Of a stretch of 5,409 nt of DNA, positions 1 to 5,409 are shown one piece after another. The stretch covers positions 1 through 5,409 of the forward strand of contig QNAD01000157.1 in the NCBI GenBank assembly GCA_003641345.1, read 5' to 3'. This DNA comes from Candidatus Zixiibacteriota bacterium. Its GTDB lineage: Bacteria > Zixibacteria > MSB-5A5 > GN15 > FEB-12. Position 1 is the first letter of the stretch. Each line of letters opens with the position of its first letter. The notes beneath the pieces are model-generated. The model did not search any database. It was not told the origin of the DNA and worked only from the letters and a program-made list of their open reading frames with translations. The position numbers and the translations under genes were made by a program.

Positions 1-1
1 G

Positions 2-178
2 AAAATTACTGACGAATGCACTGCTTGCGGTCTTTGTCTGCCGGAATGTCCGACTTCTTCAATCGAAGAAGGCGATATCTATGTTATTGATGCTGGCACA
101 TGTAATGAGTGTGAAGATCAAGACGATGGGCCTCAGTGTGTAGCAGTTTGTCCTGTTGACTGTATTGAAAAAGCTTAA
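2..178 (+). CDS. 2[4Fe-4S] ferredoxin, Alvin/Chlorobium type (5' end cut off)
   Basis: Small cytoplasmic electron carrier with two [4Fe-4S] clusters. The visible 58 residues open at the window edge, so the start codon and probably a few residues are missing. The first cluster motif is C6-x2-C9-x2-C12-x3-C16-P. The second is C34-x2-C37-x8-C46-x3-C50-P, with the widened gap between its second and third cysteines that marks the Allochromatium vinosum-type (also YfhL-like) ferredoxins, known for very low-potential clusters. A ninth cysteine, C54 in CPVDC, is also normal in that family. The protein stops four residues after C54, without the C-terminal helix of the A. vinosum protein, which is closer to the short ferredoxins of green sulfur bacteria. 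Likely partners, such as 2-oxoacid:ferredoxin oxidoreductases, are not in the window. A strong terminator follows the stop codon. Family assignment is firm; the physiological partner is unknown. Confidence 0.93.
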   Translation, partial: KITDECTACGLCLPECPTSSIEEGDIYVIDAGTCNECEDQDDGPQCVAVCPVDCIEKA

Positions 179-200
179 TTAGCTTATTCAGAATAAATAA

Positions 201-237
201 AAAAAGAGCTGTCAATTTTTGACGGCTCTTTTTTTTT
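201..237 (+). terminator. Rho-independent terminator after the ferredoxin gene, probably bidirectional
   Basis: An 11-bp stem, AGAGCTGTCAA (205-215) with TTGACGGCTCT (219-229), contains one G-T wobble and a TTT loop, and is followed by a T run to 237. The A run at 199-205 lets the stem extend by A-T pairs and supplies a U-tract for transcripts arriving on the minus strand. It lies 22 nt past the ferredoxin stop codon, between convergent genes, so it can end transcription from both sides. Confidence 0.9.
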
Positions 238-245
238 GTATATTT

Positions 246-316
246 AAAAAGAGGGTAAATCCTGTTTGGGTAGAGGGGGCTAGGAAACTACCCTGAGACA
301 GCAGAGAGATACCCTC
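246..316 (-). other. Three-step nested inverted repeat; possible structured RNA or terminator
   Basis: Three inverted repeats are nested on one axis: GAGGGTA (251-257) with TACCCTC (310-316), CTGT (262-265) with ACAG (298-301), and GGGTAG (268-273) with CTACCC (288-293), around a 14-nt loop. Read on the minus strand, the closing stem runs straight into TTTTT (250-246), as in an intrinsic terminator. The element starts 81 nt beyond the stop of the minus-strand DUF1573 gene, so it would form in that transcript's 3' UTR. It could be a long terminator hairpin, a 3'-end stabiliser or a small structured RNA. I do not recognise a known RNA family. The rest of this gap (317-396) shows only A-rich sequence and a small ACATG-T-CATGT palindrome at 372-382. 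Confidence 0.45.
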
Positions 317-396
317 AGTTAAAGTCTAAATAAAAAAAATAAAATCTATGCGTTAACACAATAATGTCAATACATGTCATGTGTCGGCGGAAATAA

Positions 397-1092
397 TTAA
401 TACCTTACTATTTTTATAGGAATAGTTAAAATTATTTTGCCTTTATCCGGAATAGCATCAATATATAAGGTAAAGTTGGAATAATAAGTTCCTTTAGATA
501 AATTTGAAATTGGGTCAACAGATAACTCAATTTTCTCGCCTCGTTTTGCTTCGTCTTTTAAAATTTTTATTGAAAAAGTAGAGTCAAACTTAAGAATATC
601 ATCTAATTTTATATTATCAAGCACAGGATTTGGGATGGATATTTTTTTTGTTTTATGATTTGGTAAAAAGAACAAAGATATCGGATCAGGTTTTACCCCG
701 GCAGGCCATTGACCGACGATAGATTTATATGGAAATGAGAGTTTAGGCAGGGTTGAGTAATTTGTATAAACAGAAATTTGTTTATTATTAAATCCATAAT
801 AGTTAGCTGTGTTAAATTCCAGTTTAATAGTTATCGTATCATTTGGATTGATTATTGAGTCTGATGATATTGCATATGAGCAATCACAATTTGTATTTAT
901 GCTGTCAAGTTTATAACTCTTTTGTCCAATATTATATATATAGTAATTATGGTAGATTTTGTAATCTATTCCAACATGACCAAAATTAAAAATTCTTTCT
1001 GTAAATCCAAGTTCACATATCGCAAAAAGAGCAGGTGAATAAGATATAATTATTAGAAAAATAAATAAGATAGTTTTATAGTGCTTATTCAT
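397..1092 (-). CDS. Exported DUF1573-domain protein
   Basis: 231-residue protein predicted to be secreted to the periplasm. The N-terminus has a short basic stretch, a hydrophobic core (about residues 8-19) and a likely cleavage site after ALFA (residue 24). Residues 34-112 match the DUF1573 pattern: a FNFGHV start, a tyrosine/asparagine-rich strand ending in N-I-G, T67-N-C69-D-C71-S in place of the usual CGC, then I-N-P-N-D-T and LEFNT, ending in VYTN. This fold is related to ASH/Hydin-type immunoglobulin-like domains. Residues 133-231 look like a second beta-rich domain without a recognisable signature. C26 does not sit in a proper lipobox, so it is probably not a lipoprotein. The ATG (1092) overlaps the end of the upstream enzyme gene by 8 nt, and its ribosome site AAGGA (1101-1105) lies inside that gene, so translation is probably coupled. 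The molecular role of DUF1573 proteins is not established. Confidence 0.82.
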   Translation of the reverse strand: MNKHYKTILFIFLIIISYSPALFAICELGFTERIFNFGHVGIDYKIYHNYYIYNIGQKSYKLDSINTNCDCSYAISSDSIINPNDTITIKLEFNTANYYGFNNKQISVYTNYSTLPKLSFPYKSIVGQWPAGVKPDPISLFFLPNHKTKKISIPNPVLDNIKLDDILKFDSTFSIKILKDEAKRGEKIELSVDPISNLSKGTYYSNFTLYIDAIPDKGKIILTIPIKIVRY

Positions 1093-2074
1093 TTACGAGT
1101 TCCTTGTTCAATAAAAAACCATATTTTTGCATCCATTGGTCATTATAGCATTTGCTTAGATATCTTATTCCGGCATCAGCAAAAATACCAACAATTAAAC
1201 TATCGGGACCTAAATCTTTAGCTACTTGTTCAATTGCATAGGCAACCGATCCAGAAGAACCTCCGCCGGAAATGCCTTCGGTTTTTGAAATCAATCTTGC
1301 TCTATTAAATGAGTTGTTATCAGAAACAGTAATGACTTCGTCAACAAGATCTGGTCTTAATGCTTTTGTTACAACGTCAGAGCCAATACCTTCGACTTTG
1401 TAAAGATCACCTTCGACGACTTTATTCTCTTTTATGTAATCAGTAAATATAGAACCTTCCGGATCAACCGCGATATTTTTAATATTTTTATTTTGTTCTT
1501 TAAGGTATTTGGCTATTCCTGAAAATGTTCCACCGGTTCCAATGCCACAGACAAAATGAGTAATTTTCCCTTCGGTACCTTTCCAGATTTCAGGACCGGT
1601 AGTTAGATAGTGAGATTCGATATTGTCCGGATTATTGTATTGGTTTAAATCGAAATAACCTTTTTCTTTGGCTAAGTTTCTTGCCAGCATAAAGCATCCT
1701 TCGGGATCATCATGGGTTGCTTCAGTGGGAGTGATTATAACTTCGGCACCAAACGATTTAATAAGGTCAATTTTTTCCTTACTTGTTTTTTTAGGAGTTG
1801 TTACTATTGCCTTAAGTCCTAATTTTGTGGCAACCATTGCCATGGCTGAACCAGTATTCCCCGATGTGTTATCTATTACAGTATCTCCTGGCTTAATTTG
1901 ACCGTCTGTTAAAGCTTTTTTTATAATATGTAAAGCCATTCTGTCTTTAACAGAACCGGTAGGATTAAAAAATTCAAGTTTGACATAAGCTATCGGACCA
2001 TCTGGTTTAATTCCGGTACGTAGTCTAACCATCGGTGTATTACCGACCAAATCAAGAATGCTGTCAAATTTCAT
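1085..2074 (-). CDS. Cystathionine beta-synthase / cysteine synthase family PLP enzyme
   Basis: 329-residue fold-type II pyridoxal-phosphate enzyme of the CysK/CysM/CBS family, which replaces the beta substituent of serine or O-acetylserine with a thiol to give cystathionine or cysteine. The PLP lysine is K43 in GSVKDR. The substrate loop is T70-SGNTG, the phosphate-binding loop GTGGT is at 179-183, and the serine-containing GGSSG (271-275) should contact the pyridine nitrogen. VDPEGS (203-208), VEGIGSD (227-233) and the C-terminal DQWMQKYGFL (312-321) are closer to the catalytic core of eukaryotic-type cystathionine beta-synthases than to CysK as I recall those sequences. The C-terminal CBS-domain pair of the longer enzymes is absent. 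The start is supported by AAGGA (2080-2084), five bases before the ATG. It is first in a two-gene operon with the DUF1573 gene. Family is certain; CBS versus O-acetylserine sulfhydrylase activity is not settled by sequence alone. Confidence 0.92.
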   Translation of the reverse strand: MKFDSILDLVGNTPMVRLRTGIKPDGPIAYVKLEFFNPTGSVKDRMALHIIKKALTDGQIKPGDTVIDNTSGNTGSAMAMVATKLGLKAIVTTPKKTSKEKIDLIKSFGAEVIITPTEATHDDPEGCFMLARNLAKEKGYFDLNQYNNPDNIESHYLTTGPEIWKGTEGKITHFVCGIGTGGTFSGIAKYLKEQNKNIKNIAVDPEGSIFTDYIKENKVVEGDLYKVEGIGSDVVTKALRPDLVDEVITVSDNNSFNRARLISKTEGISGGGSSGSVAYAIEQVAKDLGPDSLIVGIFADAGIRYLSKCYNDQWMQKYGFLLNKELVNE

Positions 2075-2114
2075 AAGTTTCCTTAAATTCCTTTTAGCTT
2101 AATTTAATACAATT

Positions 2115-2120
2115 ATTATA
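2115..2120 (-). promoter_or_regulatory. Candidate -10 box for the CBS-like/DUF1573 operon
   Basis: A perfect TATAAT on the minus strand lies 40 bases before the start codon at 2074, a plausible place for a sigma-70-type -10 box and a short 5' leader. No convincing -35 box is seen 16-18 bases upstream, and the region is so AT-rich that chance matches are expected. Confidence 0.35.
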
Positions 2121-2156
2121 CAACTTTCAATAATTTAATTTCATTTACTTTTACTT

Positions 2157-2170
2157 TTAAGTTGACTTAA
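2157..2170. promoter_or_regulatory. Central palindrome between divergent operons; candidate operator
   Basis: TTAAGT-TG-ACTTAA is a perfect inverted repeat with 6-bp arms and a 2-bp centre. It lies almost exactly midway in the 182-nt gap between the divergent genes at 2074 and 2257, and overlaps the TTGACT candidate -35 box of the plus-strand operon. Next to it, TTTACT is repeated at 2144-2149 and 2150-2155. The position suggests binding by a dimeric regulator. No regulator gene is in the window, and AT-rich DNA produces short palindromes by chance. Confidence 0.35.
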
Positions 2171-2190
2171 TAAACAACCGACAATTTATA
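2162..2190 (+). promoter_or_regulatory. Candidate sigma-70-type promoter for the SPOR lipoprotein/YjbQ operon
   Basis: TTGACT (2162-2167) matches the -35 consensus at five of six positions and is followed after 17 bases by TTTATA (2185-2190). Better-looking TATATA and TATAAA boxes nearby have spacings of 19 and 21 bases. The leader to the start codon at 2257 would be roughly 60 nt. The -35 match is good, the -10 is ambiguous. Confidence 0.35.
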
Positions 2191-2256
2191 TAAATATGTG
2201 TAAGTATATAAAAATTAAAATGATAAGCGAGTTTTTTTAATTAACGAGGTGAAATA

Positions 2257-2718
2257 ATGAAACTATTTAGATTATTTATGATTTTAGGGGTGAGCTTGTC
2301 CTTAATAATGAGTTGTTCAAAAAAGCAAGAAGAAGCTGACAAGTTGGAAAAGGAAATGATGGAAGGTTCTATTGATACTTTAATTGACACGACCCATATT
2401 GTTGATACTGTTGCTATTGCAGCGCCAGAAGAAGTGCCGTCAGGACCAGAAGTTGACCCGATGCCAAAACAACCAACCGGTAGTGGATTTACCGTTCAGG
2501 TTGCTTCCTGTGAAGATGAAACTTATGCCAGATATCTGGTGGATTTATATACTACAAGAGGATATGAACCATTTGTTAGTGAATTTTCTATTGATGGACA
2601 AAAATATTACAGGGTCAGGATTGGTGTTTTTGAGAACTCATCTGAAGCAAAATTGTTAAAGCAGGAATTAGCTGACAAATTTTCATTATCTACCTGGATA
2701 GATTTTATAGAGTTTTAA
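2257..2718 (+). CDS. Lipoprotein with C-terminal SPOR domain
   Basis: 153-residue predicted lipoprotein. A hydrophobic signal (residues 4-18) ends in L-I-M-S-C20, a usable lipobox, so C20 should be lipidated and the mature protein membrane-anchored. Residues 21-75 are a charged, then Pro/Glu-rich linker of low complexity. Residues 77-152 form a SPOR domain: FTVQVAS opening strand, an A-rich helix (residues 86-98), a G-Y-E turn, then [10 protein letters not shown] (116-125) and a second helix S128[14 protein letters not shown] domains of characterised proteins (FtsN, DedD, RlpA) bind peptidoglycan strands lacking stem peptides and gather at the division septum, so an envelope or cell-division role is inferred. 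The start has a strong ribosome site, AGGTGA at 2247-2252, four bases before ATG. Its stop overlaps the next start codon. Confidence 0.87.
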   Translation: MKLFRLFMILGVSLSLIMSCSKKQEEADKLEKEMMEGSIDTLIDTTHIVDTVAIAAPEEVPSGPEVDPMPKQPTGSGFTVQVASCEDETYARYLVDLYTTRGYEPFVSEFSIDGQKYYRVRIGVFENSSEAKLLKQELADKFSLSTWIDFIEF

Positions 2719-3131
2719 TGAAAAGTCATACGGAATATTTAACTTTTAATACTTCCAAAAGACGGGAGTATATCAATATTACGTCTGACATCGAAGAAGC
2801 TCTGAAAAAAAGCGGAGTACAGGAGGGATTTATTTTGGTTTCGGCAATGCATATCACTGCCGGAATTTATGTAAATGATGCCGAACATGGTTTGATTGCT
2901 GATATTGATGAATGGGCTGATAATTTGGCTCCGTTTGGAAAAGATTATCGGCATCATCAAACCGGTGAAGATAATGGCGATGCACATTTAAAAAATTTAT
3001 TATTAGGTTTTCAAGTTTTTCTTCCGATTACAAATGGTATTCTTGATTTTGGTCCTTGGCAACAGGTGTATTATGCTGAATTCGATGGTAAAAGGAAAAA
3101 AAGGGTAATAATAAAAATAATTGGGGAATAA
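2718..3131 (+). CDS. YjbQ/UPF0047 family protein
   Basis: 137 residues, the usual full length for this single-domain cytoplasmic family (secondary thiamine-phosphate synthase enzyme, YjbQ). Conserved elements are in order: S42[11 protein letters not shown] with H45, D68-N-L-A-P, Y77-RHH, E84-DNGDAHLK with D88 and H90, the L-L-L-G turn ending at G97, the I-T-NG turn at 104-107, L109-D-F-G-P-W-Q and a final E121-F-D-G strand. The histidines and acidic residues are thought to line a metal-binding site. YjbQ homologues can rescue thiamine-phosphate synthase mutants when overproduced, but the physiological reaction is unresolved. The ATG shares its A with the TAA of the lipoprotein gene (TAATG), and no good ribosome site precedes it, so translation probably depends on reinitiation. 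The stop codon runs directly into a terminator. Confidence 0.92.
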   Translation: MKSHTEYLTFNTSKRREYINITSDIEEALKKSGVQEGFILVSAMHITAGIYVNDAEHGLIADIDEWADNLAPFGKDYRHHQTGEDNGDAHLKNLLLGFQVFLPITNGILDFGPWQQVYYAEFDGKRKKRVIIKIIGE

Positions 3132-3158
3132 AAAAAGCCCGCCGTTGGCGGGCTTTTT
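3130..3158. terminator. Bidirectional Rho-independent terminator between convergent genes
   Basis: A perfect GCCCGCC (3137-3143) and GGCGGGC (3147-3153) stem has a GTT loop. It is flanked by seven A's (3130-3136) on the left and five T's (3154-3158) on the right, so the hairpin has a U-tract in both directions. It begins on the last bases of the YjbQ stop codon and lies 23 nt beyond the end of the minus-strand peptidase gene, and probably serves both. Confidence 0.95.
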
Positions 3159-3180
3159 CATGCTATTAAATAAGTAAATA

Positions 3181-5103
3181 TTATTTCAAATGTTCATTCA
3201 AAAACTTAACCTGAGTGCGGTAACTGGTGATGACATTAGGTCTTTTCGAAGTTCCATGACCTTCATCAGGGAAAATCAGAGAATCGGCAATACCGCCATT
3301 ATCAATTACAGCTTTTAAAATTTGTCGTGCTTCACTTACCGGAACGCGAGGGTCGTTTTTGCCATGAATGACCAGTAATGGCGTTTTAATCAAATGAGCT
3401 TTATTTAATGGAGAGACAGATTCCAAAAATTCAGGGTCTGAAAGTGGTCCATATTCAGATTCACGCAAAGCTCTGCGATAAGCTTTTGTATTCTCTAAAA
3501 ATGTCTTAAAGTGAGCAATACCGACTATATCAATAGCGGCAGAAAAGAGATTCGGATATTCGGTTATCATGCCGAGTACAACATAACCACCATAAGAGCC
3601 ACCTCTGATAGCCAGTTTTCCGTTTTCCGTGTATCCTTTTTCAATTAACCATTCAACGCCGGCTTTGTAATCTTTTAATGAATTTTTTCGGTTTTTGTAA
3701 TTGTCCAAATTAAGATATTCTCTACCATAACCGGAAGAGCCACGTGGATTAGGAGCAAGGATTCCAAAACCGTTAAGCATTAAGTATTGAACATTTCGTA
3801 TAAAATATGGTTGATACTGGCTTTCTGGACCGCCATGAGCATGAACCAAGAACGGTATTTTTTCTCCTTCTTTATAATTGGGTGGGAGATATAAGAAAGC
3901 AGGGATTTCAAGACCGTCAAAGCTTTTATAGCTGATTAATTTAGGTTCGTTAAATATAGAACGATCAATGCCGGCATAGATAGAAAAAGTAAGTTGTTTT
4001 AATTCCTGAGTATTTGGGTTCCATTTCCATACATCAGGGGCATTTGTCGGACTGGTAAAAGAAACAATACATGAACCATCTTTGGCAAAATTACCGCCGC
4101 CAAGGATACCATCAAGGGGAGGAGAAGGTAATTCTTTTTTTGATTCGAATTCTCTGAGCTTTAAGTGTACATAACCATTTTCGTTATAAGTTGCAGACAT
4201 ATATTTAAAATCTTTTGAGAACCCGAGTCCTTCGATTTCCCATTTGGGATCAATCCAACCATCATTTACATAATTGACTTTAGGTGAACCGACATTCATA
4301 GTTGCAATTCTTGAGATTCCGTCAGAATTATCATTGCAGGTCAACCAGATTGTTTTATTATCGGGCATTAGAGATGTTGAGTAGTAGCTGACATCTTTGT
4401 CGTCATCATTTATTTGCTGATACTTAAGACTATTCAAATCAAGAATAAAAATATCGTTGTTTACGTTTGAGGTGAAATTTAAGATAATCATTTTTGTGCC
4501 ATCTTGAGATATGTCACCAATTGCGTTGTAGCCTCTTACGCCAGTTGTATCGCCAAATATTTTATTGTATTCGCCATTAGAAACGTCCAATTTATAAATA
4601 AAGAAATCTCGCCCATTTTCTTCATTTGAACGAAAATAAACAAAAGCATCATCAGGTGAAAAAGAGACAGAACCATATTGGATATTAGCGGCATCTGTTA
4701 GGGGGGCAATTTGTCCGCTTTGTGTATTCATAAGATATAATTGCGATTGTTCTGAGCCACCGGTTGAGGCACCGATCACAGCAATATTGCTGTAATTTGA
4801 GTTAACGAAAAAATCAATACCATCTTCGAAAGTCGTTAATTGATAGGGCCAGTTATTTTCTGTAATGCGATAAATTTGTGATGCTCCCGACATACTTGAT
4901 CTGAAAAATACATCTTTTCCGTCCCAGCTATATCCAGCTGGAGAATTTCCGCCAATCTGCATAAAAGTAGCTATATCCGGGATATATTGGTCGGAATTTA
5001 GCATAGTTTTAATCTCTTTGTTTTCTTCAGAAAAGACTAGTGTAGATAATGAAAGAATTGAGATAATTACGACGAGGGAAATTATAAATGTTTTCCGGTA
5101 CAT
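3181..5103 (-). CDS. Exported S9 family (prolyl oligopeptidase-type) serine peptidase
   Basis: 640-residue peptidase, of the usual length for secreted DPP5/acylaminoacyl-peptidase-like S9 enzymes, which cut short peptides. A signal peptide covers residues 1-25 (basic start, long hydrophobic core, probable cut after VFS). Residues about 40-385 form the beta-propeller that limits access to the active site, with TolB/PD40-like strands such as FSPDD (148-152) and SQDGT (199-203). Residues 395-640 are the alpha/beta-hydrolase domain: HGGP oxyanion region (423-426), NPRGSSGYG (452-460), nucleophile S503 in GGSYGG, acid D584 in GKNDPRVP and H616 in DEGHG. The complete catalytic triad indicates an active enzyme, probably periplasmic and involved in peptide nutrition. 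The start is supported by AGGAGT (5109-5114), five bases before the ATG. It appears monocistronic, ending at the shared terminator. No clear promoter is visible in the 95 nt upstream. Confidence 0.95.
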   Translation of the reverse strand: MYRKTFIISLVVIISILSLSTLVFSEENKEIKTMLNSDQYIPDIATFMQIGGNSPAGYSWDGKDVFFRSSMSGASQIYRITENNWPYQLTTFEDGIDFFVNSNYSNIAVIGASTGGSEQSQLYLMNTQSGQIAPLTDAANIQYGSVSFSPDDAFVYFRSNEENGRDFFIYKLDVSNGEYNKIFGDTTGVRGYNAIGDISQDGTKMIILNFTSNVNNDIFILDLNSLKYQQINDDDKDVSYYSTSLMPDNKTIWLTCNDNSDGISRIATMNVGSPKVNYVNDGWIDPKWEIEGLGFSKDFKYMSATYNENGYVHLKLREFESKKELPSPPLDGILGGGNFAKDGSCIVSFTSPTNAPDVWKWNPNTQELKQLTFSIYAGIDRSIFNEPKLISYKSFDGLEIPAFLYLPPNYKEGEKIPFLVHAHGGPESQYQPYFIRNVQYLMLNGFGILAPNPRGSSGYGREYLNLDNYKNRKNSLKDYKAGVEWLIEKGYTENGKLAIRGGSYGGYVVLGMITEYPNLFSAAIDIVGIAHFKTFLENTKAYRRALRESEYGPLSDPEFLESVSPLNKAHLIKTPLLVIHGKNDPRVPVSEARQILKAVIDNGGIADSLIFPDEGHGTSKRPNVITSYRTQVKFLNEHLK

Positions 5104-5198
5104 AAAGAACTCCTGTATAATTTAAGGTTTTATTTATGTACGTGAACTTATGGAAATTTGTTCAGTCTTGCAAGAACAATTAACAATCTGTAATTATC

Positions 5199-5408
5199 TT
5201 ATTCAGCAGTTACTTTGTTGATTGTCTTTGAGTTAAGTTCAATAACCTCTGTCTTTTTTACAGGAACATTTTCTTCTTCAAACTTAACTCTTTTATAAAA
5301 AGCACAATCAAAGCAAGATCTACTTGTATTATTTAAACGATTTTTAGCACAAGCTGAATTTGGAATTAACCAACAGGCTCGTCCTGCTCCCACTCCATTA
5401 TTTTGGCC
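5199..5408 (-). CDS. C-terminal part of a two-CW-domain-like cysteine-rich protein (start outside window)
   Basis: The reading frame stays open to the right edge. A GTG at 5391-5393 could be read as a start, but the frame continues upstream and the family motif does too, so I treat this as a truncated gene. The 69 visible residues are G-Q-N-N-G-V-G-A-G-R-A-C-W, then C20, then C32-x2-C35 followed by A-F-Y-K-R-V and an acidic stretch. The order NG...GRACW...C...C-x2-C-x-FY-K-V-EE resembles the second half of the two-CW domain, found alone or attached to signalling proteins in many anaerobes; its cysteines suggest a metal or redox site. The last ~25 residues are a polar, Lys/Glu-rich tail. The missing N-terminal part should hold the first CW motif. 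No clear terminator follows. Family recognition is from memory of the pattern. Confidence 0.6.
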   Translation of the reverse strand, partial: GQNNGVGAGRACWLIPNSACAKNRLNNTSRSCFDCAFYKRVKFEEENVPVKKTEVIELNSKTINKVTAE

Positions 5409-5409
5409 A

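Noticed and set aside
291..316. CTGAGA...ATACCC string resembling part of a TPP riboswitch
   Set aside because: The rest of the conserved thi-box (the ACCTGATC and TAATGCCAGCG region) is absent, and no thiamine gene lies downstream on that strand; the strings are explained by the inverted repeats.
251..316. Seven-base outer stem suggesting a tRNA acceptor arm
   Set aside because: The inner stems are nested on one axis rather than forming a cloverleaf, the length is short, and there is no T-loop GTTCRA motif.
1668..1901. Plus-strand open frame of 77 codons
   Set aside because: It lies wholly inside and antisense to the CBS-like gene, whose motifs are intact, and its translation shows no domain or plausible signal.
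2384..2659. Plus-strand open frame of 91 codons in another frame of the lipoprotein gene
   Set aside because: The lipobox and SPOR domain of the overlapping gene account for this DNA; the alternative translation has no recognisable pattern.
2739..2987. Minus-strand open frame of 82 codons
   Set aside because: It is antisense to the YjbQ gene, whose conserved motifs are clearly read on the other strand.
5159..5178. TCTTGCAAGA palindrome within a TGTTC/GAACA repeat, as terminator or operator
   Set aside because: There is no U-tract on either strand, the alternative pairings are short, and its position 56-75 nt before the peptidase start is not enough to call an operator.
1..5409. Search for a defence system, toxin-antitoxin pair, biosynthetic cluster, CRISPR array or insertion sequence
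   Set aside because: All genes seen belong to recognisable housekeeping, envelope or peptidase families; there are no regularly spaced direct repeats, transposase motifs or terminal inverted repeats.

Overview
This AT-rich window holds seven protein genes, two of them cut by the window edges, and no mobile element, CRISPR array, tRNA or rRNA that I can see. The short ferredoxin with a CPVDC ending resembles those of green sulfur bacteria. Together with a DUF1573 exported protein, a SPOR-domain lipoprotein and an S9 peptidase, it suggests a Gram-negative bacterium of the Bacteroidota/Chlorobiota/Ignavibacteriota (FCB) group. Clear Shine-Dalgarno sequences (AGGTGA, AGGAGT, AAGGA) fit the Chlorobi/Ignavibacteria side better than classical Bacteroidetes, many of which lack them. 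This placement is an inference from gene content only.

Layout: the 3' end of an Alvin/Chlorobium-type 2[4Fe-4S] ferredoxin gene (+, to 178) is followed by a strong hairpin terminator at 201-237. A convergent non-coding stretch (238-396) contains a three-step nested inverted repeat at 251-316. On the minus strand, a cystathionine beta-synthase/cysteine synthase-like gene (2074 to 1085) overlaps by 8 nt a downstream gene for an exported DUF1573 protein (1092 to 397). A 182-nt divergent intergenic region with promoter-like elements and a central 14-bp palindrome separates this pair from a plus-strand pair. That second pair encodes a SPOR-domain lipoprotein (2257-2718) and a YjbQ/UPF0047 protein (2718-3131), joined by a TAATG stop/start overlap. 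A bidirectional GC-rich terminator (3130-3158) then faces a long minus-strand S9 prolyl-oligopeptidase gene (5103 to 3181). The right edge carries the C-terminal end of a cysteine-rich, two-CW-like protein (minus strand, ending at 5199).

Functionally this looks like a mosaic of small housekeeping and envelope operons: electron transfer, sulfur amino-acid metabolism, periplasmic proteins, peptidoglycan binding and peptide degradation. I do not see a defence system, biosynthetic cluster or other coherent novel system. The parts most worth a second look are the nested hairpin at 246-316, the palindrome at 2157-2170 between the divergent operons, the tight coupling of functionally unrelated genes, and the two-CW fragment at the right edge.
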